Positions 1 through 8,029 of a DNA stretch of 24,229 bases are shown piece after piece. The position numbers and the translations under genes were made by a program. The stretch is from assembly GCA_003566795.1 (NCBI GenBank), contig PXBU01000251.1, positions 1-24,229 of the forward strand, written 5' to 3'. Positions within the stretch are counted from its first letter, which is position 1, and every line of letters begins with the position of its first letter. The notes below the pieces were generated by a model that worked only from the letters and a program-made list of their open reading frames with translations, had not been told where the DNA came from and ran no database searches. Source of the stretch: Puniceicoccaceae bacterium. Its GTDB lineage: Bacteria > Verrucomicrobiota > Verrucomicrobiia > Opitutales > Coraliomargaritaceae.

Positions 1-1
1 G

Positions 2-1789
2 GCGGTGGCGGCACTGCTGGCCTGTGTGTTTGCCGGGCTGGTTCCGGCGGCGGAGGCCTTTGCGGGCTTTGGTCATCCGGCGGTCGTGACGGTGGCCTGC
101 GTGCTGATTTTGAGTCGTGGGCTACAAACTTCTGGAGCCGTCGATGCCCTGACCCGCAGGGTGCTGCCCGCCAATGCCGGTCCGATGCTGACGATTGCTG
201 CGTTGACGGGATTGGGGGCCGTGCTTTCGGGCTTCATGAATAATGTCGGTGCGCTGGCATTACTGATGCCGGTGGCCCTGCAAATGTCCAAGCGGCTGGA
301 GATGCCGCCGGGGCGCGTGCTGATGCCGCTGGCCTTCGGGTCGATCCTCGGGGGGATGACCACCTTAATCGGGACGCCCCCCAATTTGATCGTTTCCGGG
401 TATCGTGCGGAATACACTGGCGAGGCCTTTCGCATGTTTGATTTTTTGCCGATCGGCGCGGCGGTTGCCGGGATCGGTGTGGTTTTTATTGCGCTGCTGG
501 GCTACCGGCTGGTGCCGCAACGCAAGGCCAGCGAGGAGGGCTTTGATACGGCCGCCTACATGACCGAGGCGCGGGTTCAGGAGGGCTCGAAGGCGGCAGG
601 CAAGACCCTGCGGGAGATTGAACAAGTGCTGGACAAAGCGGGGGCTCAGGTGGTCGCGCTGGTGCGTAACGAGGTGCGGATGCACGCGCCCGGTTCCGGG
701 CGCAAGGTGCGTGCCGGGGATATTCTGGTGATCGAGGCCGATGCCGAGACCTTGGCCAATGCTTTGTCCGAACTCGGGCTTGCACTGGAAGAAGCCAAAC
801 CGCCGGAGAAACCTGGGGAGTCCGATGATGCCGAGAAATTAGAGGCAAAAGCGGGCAGGCAAAAAGCTGCCAGCGACGAAACCGGTGATGCCGCAGCCGA
901 CGAGGAGGGCGGGGACGAGGAACCAGCGGATACGGAATTTGTTTTGATGGAGCTGGCGCTGCTGCCGGAGTCCGGGCTGCTGGGGCGCTCTGCCCGGGAT
1001 CTGTTGTTGCGCACGCGCCACGGGATCAACTTGTTGGCGGTCTCCCGGCAGGGGAGGCGTTCCACCGCCCGCTTGCGCTCGATGCGTTTAAAGGCCGGGG
1101 ACGTGGTGCTGGTGCAGGGGCCGTCGGATGCGATTGGAGCCTTCGCCTCGGGTGCCGGCTGTGTGCCTTTGGCCGCGCGTGAGTTACGCATCCCGGATCG
1201 CAAGCAGGCGATAATGGCCACTTTGATCATGCTGGCGTCGGTTGCAGTGGCTGCCATCGGTTGGCTGCCTGCGGCGGTCTCCTTTGCTGCCGGCGTGCTG
1301 GTCTCGATGGTGGTTCGGACGGTCCCGCCCCGAGTCGCTTATGAGGCCGTCGATTGGCCGGTGATTGTCTTGCTGGCCGCCCTCATACCAGTGGCTGGAG
1401 CGATGGAGACGACGGGTGCGGCAGAACTCATTGCCTCCGGGCTGCTGGATTTTGTCGCGCAGGGCAATCCGGTCGTTGCTCTGACACTGGTGATCATCCT
1501 GACCATGACGCTTTCTGACTTGATGAACAATGCGGCAACGGCGGCTGTGATGTGCCCGATCGCTATCAACGTGGCTTACCTGCTGGGCGTGAGCGCGGAT
1601 CCCTATTTGATGGCGGTCGCGATTGGGGCCTCCTGCGCCTTCCTGACTCCGATTGGACATCAGAATAATACCCTGATTCTCGGGCCGGGAGGTTTTCGCT
1701 TTGGCGACTATTGGAAGCTGGGATTGCCGATGGAGATCATCGTGGTCGCCGTGGCGCTGCCGCTACTACTGGTGGTGTGGCCGCTGTGA
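2..1789 (+). CDS. SLC13-family (DASS-type) permease with two RCK_C/TrkA_C domains, 5' end cut by the window
   Basis: Predicted inner-membrane anion or dicarboxylate/sulfate symporter. The reading frame is open to the first base. The nominal GTG at 5 would remove the usual first helix, so the true start lies upstream. Numbering from that GTG, both halves carry the paired Asn motif of the family: NN at 79-80 (GFMNNVGAL) and 508-509 (LMNNAATAA). Each is followed by a loop, GTPPNL at 123-128 and TPIGHQNN at 548-555. Between the two membrane halves lie two RCK_C-like cytoplasmic domains (about 190-260 and 312-385), which in this family may bind regulatory ligands. They are separated by an acidic, low-complexity linker (about 262-310). 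The substrate cannot be read from sequence. The 3' end overlaps the convergent ilvE by 24 bp. Family assignment is firm; substrate unknown. Confidence 0.9.
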   Translation, partial: AVAALLACVFAGLVPAAEAFAGFGHPAVVTVACVLILSRGLQTSGAVDALTRRVLPANAGPMLTIAALTGLGAVLSGFMNNVGALALLMPVALQMSKRLEMPPGRVLMPLAFGSILGGMTTLIGTPPNLIVSGYRAEYTGEAFRMFDFLPIGAAVAGIGVVFIALLGYRLVPQRKASEEGFDTAAYMTEARVQEGSKAAGKTLREIEQVLDKAGAQVVALVRNEVRMHAPGSGRKVRAGDILVIEADAETLANALSELGLALEEAKPPEKPGESDDAEKLEAKAGRQKAASDETGDAAADEEGGDEEPADTEFVLMELALLPESGLLGRSARDLLLRTRHGINLLAVSRQGRRSTARLRSMRLKAGDVVLVQGPSDAIGAFASGAGCVPLAARELRIPDRKQAIMATLIMLASVAVAAIGWLPAAVSFAAGVLVSMVVRTVPPRVAYEAVDWPVIVLLAALIPVAGAMETTGAAELIASGLLDFVAQGNPVVALTLVIILTMTLSDLMNNAATAAVMCPIAINVAYLLGVSADPYLMAVAIGASCAFLTPIGHQNNTLILGPGGFRFGDYWKLGLPMEIIVVAVALPLLLVVWPL

Positions 1790-2803
1790 GGTGGGCTTGA
1801 TCCGGGTTATCCACCCGTGGCGATCGTCCACTTCACCGTATTGAATCGACTGAAGCTCCTGATAGAGCCGGGTCAGCACCGGCCCGGCTTCACCGTTACC
1901 AAAGCGAATTTTCTTATCGCGATAGGTGACTGAGGCGATGGGCGTGATGATGGCCGCAGTGCCACAGGCTCCGACCTCCACAAACTGCTCCAGAGCGCTG
2001 ACGGGGATCGGTGCTTGAACCACCTCAAGCCCCATGTCTTTGGCCAGTTGCCGCAGTGAATCGTTGGTGATGCTCGGCAGGATCGAGGGGGAGTCCGGCG
2101 TCAGGTATCGCTGGTCACGGGTGATCGCGATGAAGTTGGAAGTGCCGAATTCATCGACGTATTTGCCTTCCCGCGCATCCAGGTAGAGGTTGATGGGGAA
2201 GCCTTGTGCCTTGGCCTCCAGGGTGCTCTTGAGCGAGGCGGCGTAATTCCCCGCGACTTTTGACTGACCCGTGCCACGGGGGGCTGCCCGGTCGTAACCT
2301 TCCAGGATCAGCGCATCGACAGGCGCAAATCCATCCTGGTAGTAGGGCCCCACCGGGCTGACCATGACCAGCAAGGTGAAGGTCGACGAGGGCATCACCG
2401 GCAGCAGCGGTTCGGTGCCGATCAGCAAGGGCCGGAGATAGAGGCTGGCACCGGTGCCGTAAGGCGGAACGTATTCCAGATTCAGCTCAACCGCCCGGAG
2501 GCACGCCTCCACAAAGAGCGCTTCCGGCGGCGCGACCATGCAGATGCGCTCGGCCGATTGCCGCATGCGCCGCGCATTCATTTCGGGGCGGAAGAGACCC
2601 ACGCCACCGTCTTGTAACGAAAATGCTTTCAGGCCTTCAAAACACGCCTGACCATAATGCAGGGCCTGGGCACCGATAGGCAGGGAGATCGTCGCTTCGC
2701 GCATCACCGCCGGCTCAGACCAGGTCTGCCCGTCATAGTCCAAGCGGATGCTGCCCGCCGTAGGCCGCATCGCGAAATCGAGATTCTTCCAGTCCATATC
2801 CAT
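1766..2803 (-). CDS. ilvE: Branched-chain-amino-acid aminotransferase (class IV PLP enzyme, BCAT type II)
   Basis: Transfers the amino group between Leu/Ile/Val and 2-oxoglutarate, the last step of branched-chain synthesis and the first of degradation. The 345-residue length fits BCAT type II. Visible signatures are HYGQACFEGLKAF (49-61), the PLP lysine K182 in GQSKVAGNYAASL, the KYVDEFGTSNF strand-loop (214-224) and the C-terminal EVGACGTAAIITPI segment (276-289). The ATG at 2803 is supported by GGAG six bases upstream (TAAGTA spacer), one of the few good Shine-Dalgarno sites in the window; a second in-frame ATG lies two codons later. It runs convergent with the upstream permease and shares its last 24 bp. 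The E1-E2 fusion at 8303 could use the keto acids it makes, but this is inference. Confidence 0.95.
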   Translation of the reverse strand: MDMDWKNLDFAMRPTAGSIRLDYDGQTWSEPAVMREATISLPIGAQALHYGQACFEGLKAFSLQDGGVGLFRPEMNARRMRQSAERICMVAPPEALFVEACLRAVELNLEYVPPYGTGASLYLRPLLIGTEPLLPVMPSSTFTLLVMVSPVGPYYQDGFAPVDALILEGYDRAAPRGTGQSKVAGNYAASLKSTLEAKAQGFPINLYLDAREGKYVDEFGTSNFIAITRDQRYLTPDSPSILPSITNDSLRQLAKDMGLEVVQAPIPVSALEQFVEVGACGTAAIITPIASVTYRDKKIRFGNGEAGPVLTRLYQELQSIQYGEVDDRHGWITRIKPTSQRPHHQ

Positions 2804-2854
2804 TACTTACTCCAGGATTTTAATCATGTTCACGCACCAAATCGTTCCTCGCTC

Positions 2855-2874
2855 ACTGCGTGCCACAGCTACGA
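2855..2874. repeat. Fragment resembling one end of the foldback repeat at 24149-24229
   Basis: ACTGCGTGCCACAGCTACGA here closely matches the end of the window (24208-24229, ACTGTCGTGCCA then TCGCTACGA): one extra T there and two substitutions. Both copies are intergenic. No second arm of the foldback is obvious here, so this may be a decayed or partial copy. Confidence 0.45.
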
Positions 2875-2938
2875 TGGGTAAAAATGAGGCGGTTTTTGTA
2901 GGCAGGCTATAAACAAACCTCGGCGGACAAATCGACTG

Positions 2939-2954
2939 CATGAAAAAACTTATT
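2939..2954 (-). repeat. Copy 1 of 16-nt motif AATAAGTTTTTTCATG, just after vapC
   Basis: Read on the minus strand, this sits 10 bases beyond the vapC stop. An identical 16-mer occurs at the 3' end of the histidine kinase gene (14531-14546). Looser versions follow the thioredoxin-like and helicase genes. It includes a six-T run but no preceding GC-rich hairpin, so it is not a classical intrinsic terminator. Confidence 0.5.
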
Positions 2955-2964
2955 GGATCTTCCA

Positions 2965-3402
2965 CTAGGGAGGGGTGATTTGCAAACCTTCAGATGGGGC
3001 GAGTTCGGAGAAATGCTTTATATTATAAGTAAAGAGATGGGTGCATCGATGCTTGAGCGCCGCAGTCAGATGAAGGGCATCATAGATCTGTCCGCTGATA
3101 CGGGCTCGGTCTGCGCAGAGCCGGATGGCTTCCATGTAGTCCTCTGCGGTGAGTGCTATGATTTCCAGTCGCTTGCTGAAATTTGTCTCGATTAAACGTG
3201 CCGCTTCGGGCCCTGAAATGCGTTGGGGCAAGGGGAGCGCGGTGAGCGTGGCGTAGCATTCTGCCAGCGTGTGCGTACTGCAACAGGGTGGCATGTCCTT
3301 GCTCAGTTCCCGGACGAACCTGGCGTGCGCGGCCGTGTGGTTTGAAAGTTGCTCGGTCACCACCGGAACCAGGGCGGAAGTATCAAAAAAGGCCCGATCC
3401 AT
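2965..3402 (-). CDS. vapC: PIN-domain ribonuclease toxin, VapC-type
   Basis: Predicted metal-dependent RNase toxin of a type II toxin-antitoxin pair; VapC proteins typically cut tRNA or rRNA. The 145-residue protein is a single PIN domain. The acidic residues fall where expected: D7 in FFDTSAL, E48 in LAECYA, D108 in IYDALHLTAA, and the final TYNIKHF block (N127) near the C-terminus. A further Asp (D98) lies between. Its ATG directly follows the TAA of the antitoxin gene with no intervening base, so the two are almost certainly co-transcribed and translationally coupled from the promoter upstream of vapB. The catalytic set appears complete, so the toxin is probably functional; the target is unknown. 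Confidence 0.9.
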   Translation of the reverse strand: MDRAFFDTSALVPVVTEQLSNHTAAHARFVRELSKDMPPCCSTHTLAECYATLTALPLPQRISGPEAARLIETNFSKRLEIIALTAEDYMEAIRLCADRARISGQIYDALHLTAALKHRCTHLFTYNIKHFSELAPSEGLQITPP

Positions 3403-3675
3403 TTATGGTGCCTCTCCATCGGCCAGGTATTGTTGGCTGCGAAGCTTGCGTTGCTGGTTGATGAAGGCCGTGGCATCAATGGATGAGGCGTTCTCAGCTT
3501 CCTGCACCAGGACCCCGTCTTTCTCGAACAAGCGGGCCGTTGTCTGTGGCAGGCGAAGGCGTAGCCCTTCGTTGTCGGCAATAATTTCCAGCGTGGTGCC
3601 ATCTCCGAAATGGAATTGTTCGCGTAGTCGCTTAGGAATCACCAAACGTCCAGCTCGATCAATGGTAGTTTTCAT
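3403..3675 (-). CDS. vapB: SpoVT/AbrB-fold antitoxin, VapB-type
   Basis: The 90-residue partner of the PIN toxin. Residues 1-45 are a swapped-hairpin AbrB/MazE-like DNA-binding domain, recognised by TIDRAGRLVIPKRLREQF followed by GTTLEIIADNEGLRL. The C-terminal half (about 47-90) is polar and probably the toxin-neutralising tail. As in other TA systems it is expected to repress its own promoter, alone and with VapC. The region just upstream has repeated ATGGT/ACCAT boxes that overlap the -10 and continue into the first codons. There is no clear Shine-Dalgarno before the ATG. Local base composition is more AT-rich than neighbouring metabolic genes, consistent with horizontal acquisition. Confidence 0.88.
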   Translation of the reverse strand: MKTTIDRAGRLVIPKRLREQFHFGDGTTLEIIADNEGLRLRLPQTTARLFEKDGVLVQEAENASSIDATAFINQQRKLRSQQYLADGEAP

Positions 3676-3726
3676 GTTAAAATGGTAATTTAAATGGTTT
3701 TATATAGTCAACCATCTTTTTATCAA
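3676..3726 (-). promoter_or_regulatory. Promoter and likely autoregulatory operator of vapBC
   Basis: On the minus strand, TTGATA (3721-3726) and TATAAA (3699-3704) are separated by 16 bases, a good sigma-70-type pair placing the start about 17 bases before the vapB ATG. ATGGT/ACCAT boxes occur at 3711-3715 (inverted), 3694-3698, 3682-3686 and, inside the start of vapB, 3662-3666. The inverted pair brackets the -10, as expected for an antitoxin operator. Box positions are seen; binding is inferred. Confidence 0.6.
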
Positions 3727-3844
3727 ATGAAAGGCCCTACGATGTCGACCTGTGTGCAGCCATCATCTTATTGGGAAGCAGGGAGCAAGGCCCTGGGGTT
3801 CAGAGCTTATTCGCAGCTTCAAAGCTCTGTCGGCCATTGCCCAT

Positions 3845-3874
3845 AAAAAAACGCCAACAAAGTTGACGTTTTAA
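3845..3874 (-). terminator. Intrinsic terminator downstream of tRNA-Pro
   Basis: On the minus strand AACGTCAAC and GTTGGCGTT form a nine-pair stem (one G-U) with a three-base loop, followed by a run of Ts. It begins a few bases after the encoded CCA of the tRNA and ends its transcript. Confidence 0.75.
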
Positions 3875-3876
3875 AA

Positions 3877-3957
<81 letters not shown>

Positions 3958-4115
3958 TGAAAAGATGTTGGAATGTGTCGGTGTCACGGCGCGGGTCAAG
4001 CACGAATGGTGCGAGTTTCTCGGTTGAGGTGTGATAAAAGTGCGGGGTAGTCCGCCGCGGCCTCTGACTTATTCGCCCGAGGCGAAACCGATCACTCGGC
4101 AAACGGGCCGAAAAC

Positions 4116-4778
4116 TCAGCGTCGAGCGGCCAGCAGATAGAGCAGCCAGCCGAGGCTGCTGACGAAAGCGGCGACGTAGGTATAGGCGGCGGCGTCGAGG
4201 GTTTTGGTAACACCTTCCATCTCATCCCGGTCGATGATGCCGAGGCCGACGAGTTGCCGCTTGGCGCGGGTGCTGGCGTCGAACTCGACCGGCAGGGTCA
4301 CGAGCTGGAAAACCGTCAGCACGAGATAGATCGCAATGCCGATATTGATGGTGATTGGACCGAAACCCAGGAAAAAGCCGCCGAACATGACGACCGGCAG
4401 CAGTTGTGATGCAAAGCCGGTGATCGGCACCAGAGCCATGCGCAGGTTGAGCGGCGCGTATTCCTGCTTATGCTGGATGGCGTGTCCGGCCTCATGGGCC
4501 GCTACACCGAGTGCAGCCAGGCTGCTGCCGCGAAAGTTATCCCGGCTGAGGGCGAGTCGCTTGTTCGTCGGATCGTAATGGTCGGTCAGGGTGCCGTGGC
4601 ACTCGACAATCTCGACGTCGTGAATGCCAGCACTGGCCATGACGGCGGCGGCGGCCTCGCGACCGGTGATGCGGCCACGCGAGGGCACCTGCACATAGCG
4701 ATTGTAGGCGCTCTTAACTTTCATCTGGGCCCACAGGCCGACGACGATTGGGACAATTATTAGAAATAAGAAGGTCAT
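4116..4778 (-). CDS. Membrane zinc metallopeptidase, YugP/Zn_peptidase_2 family
   Basis: A 220-residue integral membrane protein with an N-terminal helix (about 2-18) and a catalytic HEAGH motif at 95-99 (AAHEAGHAIQH). Three further hydrophobic helices follow (about 113-135, 139-162 and 200-217). The pattern and length match the neutral zinc metallopeptidase family represented by Bacillus YugP (PF04298), whose substrates are poorly known. The stretch EFDASTRAKRQL after the third helix is typical of the family and supplies a candidate third zinc-ligand glutamate. It lies upstream of tRNA-Pro on the same strand, with a 160-bp gap holding only a small TTCGCC/GGCGAA hairpin. It diverges from the thioredoxin-like gene. 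Confidence 0.88.
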   Translation of the reverse strand: MTFLFLIIVPIVVGLWAQMKVKSAYNRYVQVPSRGRITGREAAAAVMASAGIHDVEIVECHGTLTDHYDPTNKRLALSRDNFRGSSLAALGVAAHEAGHAIQHKQEYAPLNLRMALVPITGFASQLLPVVMFGGFFLGFGPITINIGIAIYLVLTVFQLVTLPVEFDASTRAKRQLVGLGIIDRDEMEGVTKTLDAAAYTYVAAFVSSLGWLLYLLAARR

Positions 4779-4895
4779 AGTGTGTTATTCTGTCGCGTTT
4801 GAGTTGTATTTGGTAGCTGAGTTCCGTCATTTATGCAACTATTGTGCCGCAGTTTTCAGCGTGCTGGTGAAATTTAAAGAAAATTTCTGGAATAA

Positions 4896-5405
4896 ATGAG
4901 CTGGCTCGCCATCTTAACCGATATGAATCAAAAAGCATCTCTTCTTACACTGTTGGCGCTTATTGCCGGTGCCTTCATCTTCACTTTCTCAACTCATGCC
5001 GACCCGGCGACTGAAGAAGAAAGTGTGTGGATGACAGATTTTGAGGCGGCCCAAGCCAAGGCAAAAGCTGAAAATAAGCCACTACTGGTCGACTTCACAG
5101 GCTCGGACTGGTGCGGCTGGTGTATCCGCCTGGATAAGGAGGTTTTTTCCCAGCAAGCGTTTAAAGCGTATGCCGTAGAAAACTTTGTGCTGGTCGAAAT
5201 TGATTTTCCGCGTGGGAAGGAACAGTCGGATGAACTCAAAGCCCAGAATCAGGCGCTGGCGCAGAAGTATAGCATCCGCGGCTTTCCGACGATCCTGGTC
5301 CTTGATGCGGAAGGTGAAGTGATTGAACGCACGGGCTACCGCCCGGGCGGTGCCGAGAAATACGTTGAGCACCTGCAGGAAATTCTGGCCAAAGCTGCCG
5401 GGTAG
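4896..5405 (+). CDS. Exported thioredoxin-fold protein (Thioredoxin_7-like)
   Basis: Predicted periplasmic or membrane-anchored thiol oxidoreductase. In the 169-residue reading a hydrophobic signal segment ends near THA-DP (about 34-36). It is followed by a thioredoxin domain with WCGWC (cysteines C73 and C76) and the cis-proline in GFPT (P121). The FTGSDWCGWC context is typical of the DUF255/Thioredoxin_7-like group in Planctomycetes and Verrucomicrobia. The start is uncertain. ATG 4896 has a weak GGAA nearby, whereas ATG 4923 (MNQKASLL...) gives a more classical signal peptide. The partner protein is unknown. The gene is monocistronic and converges on the hybrid histidine kinase. About 25 bases past the stop is a looser copy of the 3'-end motif seen after vapC. 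Confidence 0.9.
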   Translation: MSWLAILTDMNQKASLLTLLALIAGAFIFTFSTHADPATEEESVWMTDFEAAQAKAKAENKPLLVDFTGSDWCGWCIRLDKEVFSQQAFKAYAVENFVLVEIDFPRGKEQSDELKAQNQALAQKYSIRGFPTILVLDAEGEVIERTGYRPGGAEKYVEHLQEILAKAAG

Positions 5406-5421
5406 TAGACATGCCGGGGGA

Positions 5422-5464
5422 GGATCGAATAGGTTTTTCATTTATGTAGTTTATCCCTCGATCC
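5422..5464. repeat. Inverted repeat between convergent genes
   Basis: GGATCGA (5422-5428) and TCGATCC (5458-5464) are perfect 7-base arms separated by 29 T-rich bases. The T run lies in the loop, not after the stem, so a terminator role is doubtful. Confidence 0.3.
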
Positions 5465-5529
5465 GAACTGGCTCGCCATGCATGAGGGCTCAATCCTGGC
5501 ATAAGTTCGACCTAGCTCACCTCAAGCAA

Positions 5530-5569
5530 GCCAGTCGCGACGAGACCTTGCCAGTCGCGACGAGACCTT
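5530..5569. repeat. Two perfect tandem copies of a 20-nt unit
   Basis: GCCAGTCGCGACGAGACCTT occurs twice back to back (5530-5549 and 5550-5569). Each unit contains the palindrome GTCGCGAC. It lies between the stops of two convergent genes, immediately beyond the end of the histidine kinase gene. Two copies with no spacer are not a CRISPR. The unit shares GACCTTGC across the copy junction with the first hairpin of the repeat at 24149, hinting at a related element. Confidence 0.85.
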
Positions 5570-5583
5570 CTGTGAAAACCATA

Positions 5584-7890
5584 TTAGCCGGACCACTCGC
5601 GCCGCTCGTTTAATACGCGGTGGAGGGCATCGCTCATTTCCTTGATGCGGTAGGGCTTCGGCACGACGGCCTTAAAAGACGAGTTCTTGTGATCCGACAT
5701 AACGCTGGAGGTGGTGTAGCCGCTGGAAGCGATCGCGATCAGGGCGGGATCGTAATCGATCAGGAGGTTGCAGGCTTCTTCGCCGCCCATTCCACCCGGC
5801 ACGGTCAGATCAAAGACGACGGCATCAAAAGGCTTCCCTGACTCCTTGGCCTGCTTATATGCTCCAATCGCCTCCTCGCCATTCGTCGCAAATGCCACCT
5901 CGTAGCCAAGTGCATTGAGAATTTCGCCAGCGACCAGCATCATCGCCTCCATATCGTCCATCACCAGAATGCGCCCGCTGCCTTTGTGGATGGTCTCGGG
6001 TGTGTTGGGGGAAGCTTGCTGCGGGACGCTTGCCGCATCGCTGCTCGCCTTCGTTGTTGGCAGGTAAACCGAAAAGCAAGTGCCGCTGCCGGGTTCCGAC
6101 TCGACGGTGATAGCACCTTTATGGCTCCTGATAATTGAGTAGGAGGAAGCCAGTCCCAATCCGTCCCCGTCGACCTTGGTCGTGTAATAGGGTTCGAAGA
6201 TATGTTTCATGTTTTCCGGGCTGATGCCGACACCCTGGTCCGCCACTTCGATGCAGACATATTCGCCCGCCTTAAGTGAGCCTACTTCAGCGTGGTCGAG
6301 GCGGCAGTTCCGTAACTTTAAGGTGATGATTCCGCCGGTAGGCATTGCCTGGTCGGCGTTTATGATGAGATTATTGATTACTTGGCTGATCTGGCTCTTG
6401 TCCACCTCGGTGCTCCAGAGCGCATCCTGCTCCTCTATCAGGCATTTTACATTCGACCCGCGCAGCACGAACTGGGCACTCTCTTTGACGACCTGATCGA
6501 TGGTGGTGATTTCGAGTGAGGGCATTCCGCCTTTGGAGAAGTTGAGCAGCTGCTGCGTGAGTGATTTTGCCTGTAGCGCCGCATTTTCCGCCGCGAGGAG
6601 TTTTTGGGCATTGTCATCCTGCTCGTTCATATTCATGCGGGCGACCGAGATATTTCCCAAAATTGCCGTCAGCATGTTATTGAAATCGTGGGCGATACCT
6701 CCAGCCAGCAGACTGATGGAGTTTAGTTTCTCATACTGGAAGCGTTCCTCTTCTGTTTTTTTCTGTTGCGTGATATCCCGCATGACGACGACGCAACCAT
6801 GTTGTTGGCCCTCTTCATCAGTGATGCACCGCATCCGGGCGCTTACCAGGCAGGGTGTTTTTGTGTCCTGCCGCAGAAGCAGCAAGCCTGGCTGGCTGGG
6901 GCTTTTATCGAGTTCCGGATGACGCAAATACTGAATGGGGTCTGTTAAGACCTCGTTGGTTTCCGGGTTTTTAAAACGTAGTATCTCAGCAAGAGGTTTC
7001 CCGAGGGTCGATTCGCTGGCGATGCCCATGATCCTGGATGCTGCCTGATTGATGCGTTCGACCGCGCCGCTGGAGTCGGTGGCGATGACCGCGTCGACTA
7101 TCGAATCAAGCGTGACGGCGAGTCGTTCCTTCTCCCGCTTGAGCGCGAGTTCGGACCTGCGTTCTCGCGTGATATCGCGCAACATGACCAGCAGCGCACG
7201 TTCCCCTTCCCAGAGTAGATCGGTTGCAATCAGTTCGACGATGCGGGTGCCGCCGTTTGCTTCCGGAATCTCCAACTCGGACGACTGCATGGTGCTGACT
7301 TCAAAGGGAAAAGTCGCGCCGAGCAGGCTGGTTTCGTCAGCTTCCAGCAGGCTGGAGGCTGACGGATTGAAGAATTTGATCTCGTATTCCCGATCCAGGA
7401 TGAGCATCGCATCGGTGTTGGCGTCGAAAATACTGCGCAGCAGAGCCTCACGATGTTCGATCTCGGTCGTGTGCTTTTCGAGTTTTCGGACCAGGTTGGA
7501 TCGCTCCATCGCATAGCGAATGGAGCGCTGGAGGATTTCCCTGTTGAGACTGCTTATAAAAAGATAGTCCTGTGCGCCTGATTGCAGCGCCTGCGAGGAG
7601 AGGCCGTCTCCTTCCTCCTGGTTAGACAGGATGATAATGGCGGCGTCTGTAGCGCTCCGCTTGACCGCATCAAGCGTCGCAATGCCTTCGCTGTCCGGTA
7701 GGGAGAGCGTCAGTAGAATGACATCAAAATGCTTGGAGCGTAGCTTTTCGAGCCCCTGGTCCAGGCGCTTCTCGGTAATGATCTCGTTGCGACTGGTCGG
7801 CGAGTCCAAGTATTCGGAGATGAGACGCGCCCCTATTGAATCGTTTTCCAAGAGAAGAATTCGGATCGGATGTGGGATCGTGGTTGGCAT
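5584..7890 (-). CDS. Hybrid sensor histidine kinase: degenerate receiver - PAS - PAS - HisKA - HATPase - receiver
   Basis: A 768-residue cytoplasmic hybrid kinase with no membrane helix. Order: receiver-like domain (about 9-130), two PAS domains (about 145-240 and 255-375), dimerisation/phosphoacceptor domain with H401 in GGIAHDFNNML, ATPase domain with N box INNLIINADQA (505-515), G1 DQGVGIS (551-557) and G2 GDGLGLASS (575-583), and a C-terminal receiver with D645/D646, acceptor D694 (VFDLTVPGG) and K745. The N-terminal receiver has Thr (T61, LLTLSLPD) where the phosphoacceptor Asp should be and lacks the conserved Lys, so it is probably a pseudo-receiver. The HDFNN type and C-terminal receiver fit kinases with a separate phosphotransfer partner. 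No partner is adjacent. Sensory input is unknown. Confidence 0.93.
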   Translation of the reverse strand: MPTTIPHPIRILLLENDSIGARLISEYLDSPTSRNEIITEKRLDQGLEKLRSKHFDVILLTLSLPDSEGIATLDAVKRSATDAAIIILSNQEEGDGLSSQALQSGAQDYLFISSLNREILQRSIRYAMERSNLVRKLEKHTTEIEHREALLRSIFDANTDAMLILDREYEIKFFNPSASSLLEADETSLLGATFPFEVSTMQSSELEIPEANGGTRIVELIATDLLWEGERALLVMLRDITRERRSELALKREKERLAVTLDSIVDAVIATDSSGAVERINQAASRIMGIASESTLGKPLAEILRFKNPETNEVLTDPIQYLRHPELDKSPSQPGLLLLRQDTKTPCLVSARMRCITDEEGQQHGCVVVMRDITQQKKTEEERFQYEKLNSISLLAGGIAHDFNNMLTAILGNISVARMNMNEQDDNAQKLLAAENAALQAKSLTQQLLNFSKGGMPSLEITTIDQVVKESAQFVLRGSNVKCLIEEQDALWSTEVDKSQISQVINNLIINADQAMPTGGIITLKLRNCRLDHAEVGSLKAGEYVCIEVADQGVGISPENMKHIFEPYYTTKVDGDGLGLASSYSIIRSHKGAITVESEPGSGTCFSVYLPTTKASSDAASVPQQASPNTPETIHKGSGRILVMDDMEAMMLVAGEILNALGYEVAFATNGEEAIGAYKQAKESGKPFDAVVFDLTVPGGMGGEEACNLLIDYDPALIAIASSGYTTSSVMSDHKNSSFKAVVPKPYRIKEMSDALHRVLNERREWSG

Positions 7891-7992
7891 GGGTCTTTAA
7901 GCACTCTCGAGATAGTTGCATTTTATCAGTTTGATCAACCTCATAACTAGTCGATTCGCCCAGTGTGTGGCTGCTGCTGGGACATGTTTGTT

Positions 7993-8023
7993 TTGCTTAA
8001 GAGTGGCTTAAGTGTGGTATAAG
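7993..8023 (+). promoter_or_regulatory. Extended -10 promoter in the gap before the E1-E2 fusion gene
   Basis: TGGTATAAG (8015-8023) is a good extended -10 element (TGnTATAAT-like). A weak -35, TTGCTT (7993-7998), lies 19 bases before it. GCTTAAG is directly repeated at 7995 and again at 8006, bracketing the spacer as a possible regulator site. Predicted transcription would start near 8030. Confidence 0.45.
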
Positions 8024-8029
8024 TAAAAT

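Noticed and set aside
646..1257. Minus-strand 203-codon frame inside the permease
   Set aside because: Ser/Ala-rich low-complexity translation opposite a well-conserved transporter.
4068..4088. Terminator after the zinc peptidase gene (TTCGCC/GGCGAA hairpin)
   Set aside because: Short stem with no following T run; not convincing.
5530..5569. CRISPR array
   Set aside because: Only two abutting copies, no spacers and no cas genes in the window.
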